Both the position numbers and the translations under genes were made by a program. The notes below the pieces were generated by a model that was not told the origin of the DNA, made no database searches, and saw only the letters and a program-made list of their open reading frames with translations. This document shows positions 11,640 to 28,560 of a stretch of DNA of 64,000 nt, in pieces (the first letter of the stretch is position 1; each line of letters begins with the position of its first letter). The DNA is from Bagarius yarrelli (Eukaryota > Chordata > Actinopteri > Siluriformes > Sisoridae): the NCBI GenBank assembly GCA_005784505.1, contig VCAZ01000102.1, forward strand, positions 496,001-560,000, written 5' to 3'.

Positions 11640-12760
11640 GCTCCCCGCTGATGCTGCATAATGATTTGCTCTGTATTGATAAGAAAAAGTTGTAGTAATG
11701 TCAAAATTCTTTCTACAGAAAGCTGGATGTTTAAATAAAAAACTTAGTAAAGCAGTACTGAAATAAATTTAAAAAAAATGAAATTTAAAAAAAAATTTAA
11801 TTTAAGCACATTTTTGTTGAGATAATGTAATATGAATACCTGTATAAACGTCAACATTGGTGCAACCAGTCATAAAAAGAGGCTATGTAGGATAGCTAAT
11901 AGTAGTAACATGGGAACCTCAAAACTCCTAATATAATTCAATATGAATTTGTAGAAGTATAAAAAAAAATACAAAAATGTATCCAATTTATACCACAATC
12001 AGAAATATAGTTAGAAAATGGAAGGTCACAGGAACAGTTTTTGTAAAGAAAAGATGTAGTAGGCCAGGAAAAGCAGAGGTAAAGAATGGTTCAAAAACAT
12101 CTTGCTGCTAATGGTGTCATCATACATTCTACAATCTAGTGAACTATGCACAAAAAAGCTCAATAAAAAAAGGGCGATGCGAAAAAGCAATTTGTGCTTG
12201 CTGCCAACATGTTTTTTGTGGGTATGCAGAAGCAGAAGTATTATTTAATAATATGCTCTGGAAAGATTCAACTAATATAGAGTTATTTTGTCACAACAAG
12301 AATTGCTTTTGTGTGGTGGAAAAAGAACACATTTTTTCCAGGAATAGTACTGGCTCTCTAGTTGTTATAGGGCTGTGTGGAAAGCACAGAAAACCTTGTT
12401 AAAGTTCAGGTTTGCATGAAATCTATGCACATTGTTGGAATCTGCAGTATTAGCAGATTTCTAGGAACAATATTTAGGGATCAGCCAAGAGTTTGAAGTT
12501 ACGCCAGAAACACAAATAGAATGTTCAGGAATAGGCTTCCCGGTCCCCAGTGGACTGATTTGAAGAAAGTTGTCTATGCTTGGCAGCTATCAGACCTGAC
12601 TTAATTCGCACGCTGTTATTTCAGCGAAAGAAGGCCCTACTAAATATTGATGTGATAATTCCTTCATGGTGCCCAAATTTTACACAAATAAAAATCAGTC
12701 TGTTTTGATGTAAGTCGGATTGCATTGCTTCAAAAGTGAAGTAATACTGTTCCCATAAGT
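11640..12760 (+). mobile_element. Decayed Tc1-like transposon
   Basis: The + strand near 11990-12080 gives a helix-turn-helix stretch with IVRKWKVTGTVFVKKRCSRP. The frame at 12139-12402 contains MLWKDSTNIELFCHNKNC, matching the Tc1 block normally written LWSDETKIELFGHN. The catalytic Asp is kept but the flanking residues have changed. Several frameshifts separate the pieces. Limits are uncertain because no clean terminal repeats were found. Confidence 0.7.
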
Positions 12761-12809
12761 AAAAAATTATATTCAAATTAAAGTATCTGCTTGGAAAATC
12801 CTGCAGATT

Positions 12810-14320
12810 CTTATTCTTCTCAACCTGCCTGTACTTGCATCTTTACCTTATTTTAACACTCTCCATTGATCTGGACTGATGACCCCAAGTACTTAAAACT
12901 CGTGTACCTTCATTACCTCTTCACCCTGTAGTCTTACTGTTCCATCTCCCTCCCTTTTATTCTCTTGCTATGAATGACTTTCATTCATCTTCTGTCCAGA
13001 GCAAATCTCTATCTCTCCAGGTTTTCCTTCACCTGCTATCACTACAGATAACAATTTCATCTGCAAACAGCATTGTCCCAGCATTGTCCACTGGCCTCGT
13101 CTGTCAACCAATCCATCACCACAGCAAACAAGAAGGAGCTCAGAGCTGATACTGATGCAGTCCCACCTCCACTTTGAACTCCTCTGTCTGACCTACTGAA
13201 CACCTTACTATGCTTCCCTTAAACATATTCTGCACCACCCTGACATACTTCTCTGCTATTTCTGACTTTCTCATACAATACCACAGCTCTTCTCTTGGTA
13301 CCCTGTCATATGCTTTCCCCAGGTCTACAAAAACACAAACACATTTTCACACCTATCTCATTATGACAAAGTACTTCTTCCATCTTCTCTGTACATGCTC
13401 CTTATTTGTGAGCACCTTTCCATCTCGATCCTTAATAACCCTAACCTGCTTCACATCCATTTCCCCCTCAATCCCCCTGCCTTTCTAACCTGTACAAGTC
13501 CTTCTCTCCTTCTCTAGTGTCTAACCTAGTGTACAACTAATCATATGCCTTCTGCTTGGCCTTAGCCACTTCCCTCTTCACTCTATGCCACAAATCTGTC
13601 TACTTTCTTCAGTCCTTTCCATGTTCCACTTCTTCTTGGAAGTATACTTCTCTTCCTCTGTATACTATCTTGAACTTCCTAATTCCACCGCCAAGTCTCC
13701 TTATCTTCTTTTCCATATGACACACCTAGCACCTTTATTCCTGTCTCCCTGATCACTTTTGCTGTAGTTTGCCAGTCATTTAGAAACACTAACTGACCAC
13801 CCAGAGCCTGTTTCAACTCCTGTCTAAATTCTTCACCGTATTCTTCCGTTTTCAGCTTTTTTTCTTCTCTACCTCTGATCTCTTCTTCTTCCAGATCACC
13901 ATTTTCATCCTACACCCCACCGTTCTATGGTGTCTAGTTACACTCTCTTCCACCACAACTTTACAGTTACTAATCTCTTTCAGATTACTTTGTCTACATA
14001 AGATGTAATCTACCTCTTATAAATCACTATATGCTCCACTCTCTTCTGGAAAAAAGTATCTACCACAGCCATCCTAATCGTCTTAGCGAAGTCTACTATA
14101 ATTTGTCCTTTACTGTTCCTTTCCCTGACTCCAAACCTGCCCATCCTCATCACCTCTGTTCCCCTCACCAACATGTCCATTAAAGTCTGCTCCTATAACT
14201 ACTGACCGATGATTCACATATTTAGATTTGGCAAAGTTTTACATCAGATGCCCTTCCTGACACAACCCTCTCTATTTAAGGCTTGTGCCCCCTGTGGCTA
14301 AATTAAAAATCCTGCAGATT
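12810..14320 (-). mobile_element. RTE-clade LINE fragment (reverse transcriptase to endonuclease)
   Basis: The + strand is the reverse complement of a common fish RTE element. It carries, backwards, the segments for KYLGS near 12890, the MDRLT and HQGSALSPF region near 13060-13180, and the DLEKAYDR region near 13320. The endonuclease side extends to about 14150. The copy has many stops and lacks the 3' end present in the + strand relative at 41951-42570. CT-rich open frames such as 13210-13488 are antisense shadows of this element. Confidence 0.75.
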
Positions 14321-14639
14321 ATAAATACTTATAGGGGTGTCCAAACCTTTTGCATGAAATTGTCTATAATCTTACCTGAATTAATCAAGTAAATGCTCCT
14401 AACAGTTAAGGTGTCCTCAATTTTTAAATATAATTTGGATATACGAAAGGTTTTGAGTATTTAGTATACATATTTTTTTTATTGTAAAAGCAGTTTGCAA
14501 CAAATTCTCTGCGGTGAAAAAACAAGAAAAAATATAACTTATAATAACTGAATAATTACATATAACTAATAGAATAATCTATGCAATGTAATTTAATTGA
14601 TAAAGTGAATATATTTAAACATTTTTGTTCTCACCTGAT

Positions 14640-14805
14640 GTAGAGGCCACAGTCTTAAGTTTTAAATTAGAGCTTTAAGGTTCTCCATAATCTCTTGGTA
14701 TTTTCAGCAGAGGTCAGGTTTCAGCCTTTCTTACCAATGCCATGTCTTTGAGCACTGAACATCTTGTACTTCTGGGCACTCCAGGTACATTACAGTTCTA
14801 AATCT
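14640..14805 (-). mobile_element. Tc1-like transposon fragment
   Basis: The reverse complement resembles the segment of a common fish Tc1-like transposase gene that encodes the second half of the DNA-binding domain. Readable words include gtacctggagtgcccagaag and agtgctcaaagacatggc. The reading frame is destroyed and no ends were found. It is distinct from the other Tc1 families in this window. Confidence 0.45.
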
Positions 14806-16056
14806 TTAGAAGTCAATTTGCTTCTCTTTTCCTCAACACATATTTTGTGACCCTGTTGACTATTTGGAACAAAACGTTGACGGTTCCGTGATCAAGCCCA
14901 ATATTTTCAAGATTACTGCATCCCTTTAAAATACATTTTACAATTTCTGACTTTTCATAGTCTGTAAAGCTCTTTTTGTGAAAGGAAACTAATCCGCCTA
15001 AATAATTAAGCACAAATTGATATAGGGTGTTGGTTTCCTTGCACCACACCCGTTCAAGTTTACACAGTTAGTACAGCTTGGAATTGGAAAATAGGCATAA
15101 AAAAAGATAATCCTCACTTGCCTTATAATTGCGCACACAGTGTATTATTTTATTAAATAATGTAGTATTATTAATTAATAACCGAGTATTAAAAAAATCC
15201 CCACTTTTTTATATTAAAAATCTAAATAATGTGTAGTTCTACAAAGCTATTTTTGAAGTTATCCTTTTCAAATTAACCCTGTAGTAGGCCTGTTGCCGTA
15301 AAGTGAATCTGAAAAGCATCATCATGTTTTAAATTTCAGTGTAGTGTCTGTGTGAGTGACATTATTCTTTAGCATTTTTGCAAAAACACTTGGCAACATT
15401 ATTATGACCTTTGACCTACACCTGGCAATATTATTGTAATTAATAGTAATAATTAAAGTGACCGTTCTTTCTCCTAAAGAGCTTCTAAATTTTTAATATC
15501 ACTTCTGGGTTAGCAATATATAACTATTTTACTGGCTGGGTAAACATACAGAAATTTTATGCCGCTCTCTGCTGAGATTTGTTCTCAGCTTCCTCTTAAG
15601 TTATAAAAAATGTCAAGAAATACAATAGTTACAAACACTATCAAGATCTAGCATCAGTTTAGAAAGTCATTTACAACAAACTACACAAGGTCTTGATCCA
15701 TGTCAACCTTAAACGAGGGTCTCTCTACTGTAAATGATCTGTATGAAAATAAAGTCTCTCGTTGCAGCTGCTTGGCCTTTTAAGCAAACCATCTGCCTAC
15801 TTCCATGTCTAGCAGCCTACACTGTTTGCACATTACAGCAAATACACATTACCAAATTACAGTTTTTGGTAATTAATGAGATTCACAGGTCTGACTACTT
15901 GACACCACTATTCAAAGATTTTTTGGAATTTTCAAGGCTTTTTATTATGTTAGGTTTTTCATATTTTAAGATGCAAACAATTTATATTTGAAGTAACAAG
16001 AATTCCAATTTAAATGTTATAGCACTGAAAAAAACATCATGTATATTGCATAAAAT
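14806..16056. other. Intergenic AT-rich DNA, nothing recognised
   Basis: About 1.25 kb downstream of naa10. Open frames at 14813-15049 (-) and 15734-15991 (+) have no recognisable domains and no repeat match that I can name. Confidence 0.45.
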
Positions 16057-16062
16057 TTTATT
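16057..16062 (-). other. naa10 polyadenylation signal (AATAAA on - strand)
   Basis: TTTATT on +, read as AATAAA on -, lies about 130 bp past the naa10 stop codon. The position suits a short 3' UTR. Based on motif and distance only. Confidence 0.55.
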
Positions 16063-16190
16063 TTTTTCCCAGTGTAAAGAAATCTTTAAGAGGATGTCTT
16101 ACTTGTACAAAACATAGTATCCTACATTGAATCCTAAAAATTACTTCAGAATCCTAGATGTTGATAGGTGTCTTGTCAATTTGAGGCCAT

Positions 16191-20071
<3,881 letters not shown>

Positions 20072-20890
20072 TTTTAATAAGTGATTTTTAAAATGTACGT
20101 TAGAATTCAACGATGGTATATGTCAGAAAACACCACACTTCAGCTAATTATAAAGACTTCAGTAGCAGACATTAGCGAGGGGTTTCTTCTTCCTTCGTAG
20201 TCAATCGCGGTTGGCAAACCAACTTTGGGGCATTTTCGCCACCTACTGAGATGGAGTGTGAAACGTTGACGTTATGGGAAAAAAAGGGGGGGGGGAAACC
20301 CCACCGCCACCAAGTTGTTCTAAAGTTTTTCTTAACCCTTGTGCACCGTTTGGAAACACACGGCCCCTTCGTTATGTTTGTGGATGAAAACAGTCACTAA
20401 ATTAAATTGCTGTAAAATATCAAATAAATCAACCTCAGTTCCAATCAAAACTACAAAAATTTCGGGATTTTAACTATTTAATTTGCAATTTTATAAGTGA
20501 TGCCACTGATTTAGGGCAAACTAATTCTTTTCATGACAATTATTAACACGACTTATTTTCAGTAAAATAAAATAATAATTGTAGACTGTATCTTTTTGCC
20601 TTTTATCACAGTCTTGGACATGTCAAAACTAAGTTAAAGAAATTGACTTTGATGCATTTTTAGTTTTAAGCAGCATCAGACTAAAATGTTATCCTCCTTT
20701 ATTTACTGTTCTTGTATGTCTTTGCCATATTGACTGCTATTAGAACGATTTTTTGAATTGCAAATGCATGACACTATATAATCATGCATTTTTAAAATTT
20801 TACCTGGTTCAGGGGTGTCCACAGTCCGACCCGGAAAACAAATACGACTGTATTTCAAACAGACCTCAGCTTCTGTCTATTAAAATGTAT
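20072..20890. other. naa10 upstream region
   Basis: Bases just upstream of the naa10 start (about 20080-20280) are somewhat richer in CpG than the neighbourhood and probably hold its promoter. No TATA box or specific factor site can be claimed. A purine run of A then G lies at 20279-20297. The rest is AT-rich with no gene. Confidence 0.35.
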
Positions 20891-21054
20891 TATATGTGAA
20901 CACAAGTGATAGCACAAAATGTCAGACCAAATGTAAAAGTAACCAAGACTTACATTTTTCCAACACTATGCCGGATCTATGTTGTGCAGTGTTTGGCTGC
21001 AGAAAAAAAATAGTACTACATAAACAATTGTTGATATCAAATCAATATAACATT

Positions 21055-21185
21055 TTTGGACTGTGGAAGAAACCTAGAGTAAACCCACACAAGCATGGGG
21101 AGAACATACAAACGCCACACCAAAAGACCCCTGGTGACTGTCTTGCTAGGAAGCAGCAGTGCTTACCACCAAGACACTATGCTGC
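21055..21185 (-). mobile_element. tRNA-type SINE, minus orientation
   Basis: Read on -, it starts with a tRNA-like promoter region (ggcagcatagtgtcttggtg, ggtaagcactg) and continues into the typical body gtatgttctccccatgcttg and gggtttactctaggtttctt. This is the widespread fish SINE whose consensus mentions a costly 'ggtggtgtagtggttagcac' head. The open frame 20896-21267 on + is a by-product. About 130 bp is retained. Confidence 0.65.
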
Positions 21186-22425
21186 CTGCTTTGATTTACA
21201 ATATATACATAATACACCAACAACTGTATGCAGTATATATATGAAGTTACAGCTGCATAGTTTTTAAAAGATATGAATCTAATATATTAGTACGTATTTT
21301 GTCAGCTTTATACTCCTACACCTGTATGTTTCTCAAGGACAGTCAAGTCATGTCTAATTTGGTTAATTCAGTGAAGCCTGCTTAATTGTTTTTGACGTTT
21401 AAAAAATGTCTATCAAATATACTGTGAAGGTGCATGGCTGCAATTACAGTCCCAGACATTAGTAATTATTTTAATATCATAAAATAGATTACAATTTGTA
21501 TTATTATATCTACAATAAAAACAGAAGCATGTGATTAGTTTGTTTTTAATTGAGTGCCAGAATTAGTTAATACATATTTTCTTGTATTTTGAATAAACTA
21601 TGCACTTACTTACTATGCAATTACTTACTCTAAATATATTCTAAATATCTAGTTCCTGTAATTTCCACCTTGGTTTGCAGTGCTGCATGAGGATGCTCCA
21701 GTCAGTCGGAGAATGGAGTACGAGTTTATGGCTTCCCCCCTCTGATGCAGAAACGAGAAAAAGAAAGTTAAAAAAAAGTCCCCAGTCTGTTACCTGATAA
21801 CATCGTCCAAATTAGTGAATATTAATCCACTAACATATTTTAATGCACATGGTATTTTTATTAAGAAGTACATATATTACACATTTTCATAGTTTAAACA
21901 TTTTACCTCTTAAAAGTGCGTCACAAACTGTTCGGCTACAACCCTATGAACTTCCGGGAACTACTGAGACGCTACATGATTGGCCATTTGCTCCAAACTG
22001 GTTCGCTAGAGTGAACGGAGTGCACGACTCTGAACTAAACTAACATTGCGAGCTAATCAGAAGTAGAGGCGGGTTTTTTAAAAGCATTTTGGTAGACGAG
22101 GTTGAATTTTAGCTTCTTATTGATTCTATCCGTTCCACCATAAAAACTCGCCGCTCCTTTATTCACGCTCGATTTAGGTACCGTCCGTGTCTCTTTTTAG
22201 AAACAATGAATTATTTTTTAAATTAAAATAGGGCTACCAACATGAAATCTAATTACATAATTTGTTAATCATTGTGTGGTAATGCATTATACAAATACAT
22301 GTGAATTAAACAATGAGCCATTAAATTTTATATAAAACAGACAAATTTTCTATACAAAGATTAGCCTATTAATATAACTGACAATACAGTTGTATGGGTC
22401 ATTGAACTGATTGCCCTAAAAGGGC
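21186..22425. other. Intergenic AT-rich DNA, nothing recognised
   Basis: No gene or named repeat is recognised. The short frame at 21843-22043 has no domain. Bases 21930-22200 are slightly higher in GC but show no splice-bounded coding exon. Confidence 0.4.
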
Positions 22426-22489
22426 GCTGTATCTCAGCTGGCTTTTAATAGATACTGTGCCTGTCTATTACCATAAAAAAAAAATCAGC

Positions 22490-23060
22490 GCTATATCTTA
22501 GCTGCATTGGGATTGTGTTAAACCCTTCCCTTTGGGTCTTACTTACTAAGGTCCTTGGCTGTTAACATGCAAATCTTCAGACAATTTTACTGAATTATAA
22601 TGAAAATATAGAGCCATGGGTTTAGCAAATATGATAATACAATAACAGGATAACGTAGCATTACTGGCCCAGTTGGAGAAGCTATATATCAGCTGCGTTA
22701 AAACTTTCACTGGGGTCTTATTCCTAAGGTTCTTGACTGTTACCATGCACATTGTAAGATAATTCAACTGTAGCATTTTAAAGATATGGACTTATAAGTT
22801 TGGCAGATATGACAATATAGCAATAGAAAAATATTGCATTACTGACCCAGTTAGAGGTGCTATATATCAACTGCCTTTAAGGGTGCGTTAAAAATTCAAA
22901 GGGGCCTTGTTCAAAAGGTCTTTGATTGTTACCATGCACATTTTCAGGCAAATTTACTGTAGCATGTTTAAGATATGGACTCATGAATTTGGCAGGTACG
23001 ACAATATAGTAACAGGAGCAAATTGCATCACTGGCCCAGTTGGAGGAACATTTATGAAGA
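22490..23060 (+). repeat. Tandem repeat, three units of about 180-190 bp
   Basis: The landmark gctatatatcagctgc recurs at 22490, 22681 and 22859. A second landmark, catgcacattt-like, recurs at 22566, 22744 and 22933. The measured periods are 191, 178, 178 and 189 bp. Each unit has a paragraph order of cagctgc, a 'ggtcttattc..aaggt' segment, catgcacatt, a 'agatatggact' segment and 'ggcccagttgga'. Divergence between units is substantial, so the array is old. Open frames on - at 22546-22776 and 22877-23098 are parallel translations of neighbouring units. Confidence 0.75.
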
Positions 23061-23392
23061 AGTTCTGTTTTGTTAACCAAAATAAAACATAGGAGCATGT
23101 ATTTTATTTCTAACCATCCTGTATAAATATGTTTGTGGACCCAAAAAGTATCAAGGACCTGCTAACATTTCTGTTTTTTTTTTTTAAAGAATTAATTCAG
23201 TGTTACTTCAAACACAAAGCAAGGTTCACCAAAAGCATACAGTACATCTTAACCATACACTGTTTTTTGTTTTGCTTTTAATGGCTAATTGTTAGGATGG
23301 CTTCTGTTGTTATCCAAGGTGCTAAAAACATTAAATATATCAGATTTATAGAACTGCACAGTGAACTGCTAGAGTAAAATTGTCCTTGGGAC

Positions 23393-23566
23393 GTGAAGGT
23401 CCTTGGGAATAAGGCCCCAGGGGAAGTTTTAATGCCCCCTTAATGGCAGCTGATATATAGCGCCCTCAACTGAGTCAGTAATGCAATTTTTCCTGTTGCC
23501 GTATTGTCACATTTGTCATTCATGGGTCCATAACATTAAAATGCTACAGTAAAAATGTCTTTTAAT
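23393..23566 (-). repeat. Inverted single copy of the 22490-23060 tandem unit
   Basis: Reads on + as the reverse complement of one unit: 'taatggcagctgatatatagcgccctcaactg' type order, then gtattgtcacatttgtcatt and a gggtccataacattaaaatg segment. It sits 330 bp beyond the array in opposite orientation. Confidence 0.7.
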
Positions 23567-23839
23567 AATGATAGACAGTCACACTTTCCACTTAAATATT
23601 AGATCTCTTGCATCTAAAGTGCTAATGGGTAATGAAATGATCACGGATTAAGCACATACTATGCTTAACAGAAACATGAACTAGCATTAAATGAAGCTAG
23701 TCTTCCAGCATACAGCTACAGACATCAGCCTCGTCTAACTGGTTGAGAAGAAGGCGTCACAGTTATTTATAATGATAATTTGACCATCGTACAAAAACAT
23801 GGAAACAATTTCAATGCATTTGAAGCTCTCTATAGTAAC

Positions 23840-25034
23840 ATAAGACACATACACACGAATGCTGTTTAGCATTCAACACAATCCTCCCTCAGGATCTGAT
23901 CGAGAAGCTGGGCCTGAACATCTTCCTTTGCAACTGGATCCTGGACTTAATGACTAAAAGACCTCAGTCAGTCCGGACAGGAAGCAGCATCTCCAGCGCT
24001 ATCACACTGAGTACTGGCTGAGTACAGGGCTGTGTGCTCAGCCCACTGCTGTTCACGCTGCTGACTCATGACTGTATAGCAATGCACAGCTCTAATCACA
24101 TCGTCAAGTTTGCCGAATGACAAGACCGTGTTGGGTCTCATCAGCAAAAACGACGAGTCAGCATACAGAGAGGAGGTACAACAGCTAACAGTCTGGTGTA
24201 GAGCCAACAACCTGTCTCTGAACGTTGACATGACTAAGGAGATAGTTGTTGACTTTAGAAGAGCAAAGAGCGACCAGTTTCCGCTGAACATCGATGGATC
24301 CTCTGTAGATATCGTCAAGAGCACCAAATTCCTTGGTGTTCACCTGCTGGAGAACCTCACCTGGTCACTCAACGCCAGCTTCATCAGCAAAAAAGCCCAG
24401 CAGCGCCTGTACTTCCTGGGAAGGCTGAGAAAAGCCCATCACTGCCTGATGTGGACGACCCCAAACACCCCTCACACACACTCTTCACACTCCTGCCATC
24501 CAAGGATGGTACCATAGCATTTAGGTCCTCACAACCCGAATGTGTAACAGTTTTTTCCTCAAGCCATCAGGCTCCTCAACACGCTGAACTGACTAAAACT
24601 ACCTCAACTCATACACACACATACTTAATACAATTTGATGTTTACAGCAACATGTAAAAGCAAAAATACATTGTTAAGCACGGACACTTTAAATGCAGTT
24701 TGCACATTAATCTTGCTTTTTAAATTGCACATTTCTACTTTTTTATAATTTGGTAGGCGCTGTTTAGTTTAACTTTCCGTACAGCGTCCTGTTTTTTGTA
24801 CTGTATAGTCTGTTGTAATGTTTGTATTGTTTATTGCACTGTCTGTCTTGCACCAGGTTTAGCATTGTTGCTAAGACATTTATGTTACTAACACAATTTA
24901 CTTTTAGTCTTTAGCTTTGTGTTGTTATATTAAGTGGCTCCTTGTTATTGTTTGTGTAATTAATTAGTTTTGTGTAATATAGTTTTGTTTCATTTTACTG
25001 TGTACTGCATCTGCTATATATGGTTGAAATGACT
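23840..25034 (+). mobile_element. Rex1-clade LINE, 5'-truncated
   Basis: Second Rex1 copy. It retains FNTILPQDLIEKLGLN-like sequence at the start, then a nearly intact stretch at 24110-24517 containing EEVQQLTVWCRANNLSLNVD, KEIVVDFRRAKSDQFPLNID, FLGVHLLENLTWSLNASF and KKAQQRLYFLGRLRK. A one-base insertion near 24115 disrupts the FADD active-site region (gccgaatgacaagacc). Unlike the copy at 8270, it keeps the segment for the cVLSPLL block at about 24020-24060. It ends with the Rex1 tail near 25030. Confidence 0.85.
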
Positions 25035-25605
25035 ATAAGCTTCTTGAACTTTAAATTGAACTTGAAAATAAGTGTAGCCACATTAAGTAAGCCAAGTCAG
25101 TCAATTTCGTTAATTATTATTTACAGACCCCCAGGACCGTACTATGAATTTCTTGGTGAATTTGCAGATTTCTTATCAAGCCTGGTCGTTTCTGTCGCTA
25201 GAGCGTTAATTGCTGGAGACTTTAATATTCATTTTGAGAATACAGATGACCCCCTGAGAACAGCATTTATGTCCATACGCGACTCAGTGGGAGTAAATCA
25301 GTGTGTAGTGGGACCCACTCATAAAGCAGGTCACACTTTAGATTTGATATTATCTTTCGGGGTAAGTATAAGTAATATTATCTCAGATCACAATCTTATT
25401 TCATTCAAAGTATGTCATAGTAGTAATGTACACACAGCGCTGCACTACTACATTAAACGTACATTCACATCTACTACCGCCCGGAGCTTTATCAGCTATC
25501 TCCCAGAATTATCTACCATAATTGGATCATCGTCTGACCCCACAAAACTCGATCAGGTGACTGAATATTTAGAGTCAACATTCCCTTATACAGTACCTTA
25601 AATAA
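25035..25605 (+). mobile_element. L2 LINE endonuclease fragment
   Basis: One open frame reads IIIYRPPGPYYEFLGEFADF, then LIAGDFNIHFENTDDP, HKAGHTLDLILSFG and ISDHNLISFKV. These are the later blocks of an L2 apurinic/apyrimidinic endonuclease, with the GDFNIH and SDH catalytic motifs intact. The frame is open for about 190 codons but is cut on both sides: it abuts the Rex1 tail on the left and stops near 25600, before any reverse transcriptase. Opposite orientation to most L2 copies here. Confidence 0.85.
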
Positions 25606-26540
25606 CATAGATCCGGTTAAAAGAAAAATGTTTTAGTTATGCTGTCATAGTTAGTCGTGCCTGAGTCCAAGGTTGCACTCTACACTAAGTGTACATCCAC
25701 ATGCACTTTGACTGTGAATATACTTTACTTTTTTCTCTTTTATCTTTCTCTCACGTGCGCTCTCTCTCTCTCTGTCGAGCTACATGTGCCACTCCTGAGC
25801 TGCTAGTGATCCTTTTTTATTAAAAGCATTAATAAACCTCTTGCTCTGTTGGCTGCTTCATAGTAGTGGCGGTCGCGAGCAGGTTGGACAGCACTATTTT
25901 GTTTTTGTTGGGGAATTCACTGTGGTAATATTTATTAGTTTACGTTATGGGAAATGAGCTGAAAGAAATCTCATCCTGCCTGCCCTTTCTGTAAGGCTGG
26001 GTCCAAGTTGAGTTTGCTTGAGGATAATACTCAGAATTCATCTGGTGGTGTAACATTTTAAAGATGGTAAGTAAAAATTTAATTATGTAATTGTAATTTT
26101 TAGCAGCAGTTGTATTTTTAGCAACACTTATCAACTTAAGTGTGCACTTCTAAAATTGCACACATCATGGAAGACCTTACGGGGTAGAGTTGGGTTATCA
26201 TTCTTGCTTAATGTATATTAAAGCAGAATCGAATCATTAATCAATTTGAATCAAAATTTGCAAAAAAAACATTCTTGAACATGGATATGCATAGTTATTT
26301 TAATTAAAAAGTAAAACTGTGCTTATTGAATAATATTTAGAGCTGATAATGTGATTTGGTGTTTTGTGAAGGTATATTTTTTGCATTTAAATTATTTACC
26401 TGTTTTTTTTGTTAATATTAATTAGACAGTCTATGTCTACATGTCTAAAATGTGTAGAAATTCATCAGCATGATCTGAAATAATGAAGCAAACATGTCTG
26501 GTACCAACAATCCTGATCAGAGCTAAATCCAAACTTTAGA
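25606..26540. other. Unassigned DNA between two L2 pieces
   Basis: Contains a short CT microsatellite at 25763-25776. The segment 25630-25830 resembles leader sequence of fish retroelements but I cannot assign it. The remainder is AT-rich with no gene. Confidence 0.35.
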
Positions 26541-28560
26541 TTCATAATTTAATTCAATTTTATTTGTATAGCACTTTCAACAATAGACATTGTCTCAAAG
26601 CAGCTTTCACAGAATGCAGTAACAGTAAAAGTGTAGGTTTGTCCCTAATGAGCAAGCCGGAGGTAACTGTGGCAAGAAAAAACTCCCTGAGATAAAGTAG
26701 GAGGAAACGTTAAGAGAAATCACACTCAATAGGGAACCCATCCTTGTCTGGGTTACACCACGTTATTGTTAATTACAACATATTGTAATGATCAAATGTA
26801 ATGTAAATTGTAGCCTTGTAAACTTGTAGCCAAGTTCCCTGAAATCAAGGAAAGGGGCAGAAAACTGGTCACTGGTCCCTCAGGATCCTTTCAAAGTTGG
26901 CATCTTCTCCATGAAGGTCTACCAGTAATCTCTGGACACTTCGGGATGGGTATAAAAAGAAAAAGGTGGAGAAAAATTAGCACAGCTGCTGTTCATAGTG
27001 CCTTTAATTAGATATACTGGAGCATAATATTGTGGCATATGTTATGTGTATGCCTGACTAAAGAGACGTCTTTAATCTATTTTTAAATTGGGAGACTGTA
27101 TCTGAACCCTGAGCATTGTCAGGTAGGCCACTTCATAGTTTAGGAGCTAAATTATGAAAAAGCTCTACCTCCTTTTGTGTACTTTGCTATATTGGGACTA
27201 CCAGAAGTCCGGAGGACCGAGATCTTAAGGAGCGTGATGGAAAGTAGTGTGTTAGAAGACTAATTAGGTATGTTGGAGACAAACCATTTAGTGCCTTATA
27301 AGTAAGTATTAATATGTAATTAATCCTAAATTTAACAGGTAGCCAGTGCAAGGATGATAATATTGGAGTTATGTGTTCATATTCTCTAGACCTGGTAAGA
27401 ACTCTGTTTGAACCGTTTTAAACTAGCTGTAGCTTGTTTATTAGGGATGTAGGGCAACCAACTAGAAGTGAATTACAGTAGTCTAGTCTAAAGGTTATGA
27501 ATGCATGAACCAGCTTTTCTGCCTCCGATACAGATAAAATGTTTCTAGTCTTGAAAATATTTCTAAAGGTGAAGAAGGCTGTTTTAGTTAAATTCTAAAT
27601 ATGGCTCTCAAAAGACAAGTTGCTGTCTAATATAATGCCTAGGTCTTTCACTGATGAGCTAGTAGTGATAGTATATCCTTCTAAGTGCAAGTTGAAATGT
27701 GAGTGCTCCTGTGTGCTGTTTTTTGGACCAGTAAGTAATATTTCAGTCTTTTCAGGATTTAATAATAGAAAATTACTTAGTTAATCTGGACATTTACGAT
27801 AATTTGTCTGGTTTTTAGGAGATATATAACTGGGTGTCGTCAGCGTAACAGTGAAAACTAATCCCTTTCCTTGTGGGACACCATATTTTACTGGCTTTAC
27901 ACTGGATAGTTCTCCATTTAAAGCTACAAAATAGTATCGATCAGACAAGTATGATTTAAACCATTTTAATGCTTGTCCCTGGACATTGGCGTAATTATGT
28001 AATCAGTCTAAGAGGATGTCATAATTTACACATTTTAAATTCAGCACTAAGATCCAGTAAAACTAATATAGAGATGGAGCCTTGGTCTGAAGCTAAAAAC
28101 AAATCATTTGTAATTTTAACTAGTGCAGTTTCTGTACTATGCTGGGGCCTAAAACCTGACTAAAATTCTTTAAGAATATTGTTTTCGTGTAGGATGGAGC
28201 ATATTTGAGCAGACACAACTTTTTCTAGTATATAGACATGAATGAAAGATTAGAAATTGGTCTTTAATTTAATAATTCATTTGGATCTAGATTCGTTTTT
28301 TTTTGTTTTTTTTAAAATCAGAGGCTTATATAACTGCCAATTTGAGAGGTTTTGGGACCTGACCTAAAATTAGCGAGGCATTAAAAATGTTTAGAACGGG
28401 CTCTCTAGCTGTATCACATCTTTTAGCAATTTAGTTGGTATTGGGTCTAACAGACATGTTGATTTGGCCATGGTGATAAATTTAAATAGCTCTTTCTGTC
28501 CTATAGTTGTAAAGCATTGCAGCTTTAATTGAACTGGACGCCCTTTATTTACATATGATT
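26541..28560 (-). mobile_element. L2-clade LINE, decayed, minus orientation
   Basis: The left edge is the standard L2 3' end read backwards (ttcaattttatttgtatagc, then 'caatagacattgtctcaaagcagcttt'). It continues with the antisense of the L2 reverse-transcriptase C-terminus and the antisense of the ADDTQ region near 27840. Toward 28500 it carries the antisense of the palm/finger region. Numerous stops destroy all frames. It ends about 28560 without an endonuclease. Confidence 0.8.

Noticed and set aside
12139..12402. 87-codon frame as a possible small gene
   Set aside because: Contains the Tc1 block LWKDSTNIELFCHN; it is a transposase fragment.
13210..13488. 92-codon frame rich in Ser/Thr/Phe on +
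   Set aside because: It is the antisense of an RTE reverse transcriptase.
20896..21267. 123-codon frame on +
   Set aside because: Its middle is the reverse complement of a tRNA-type SINE; no domain and no splice context.
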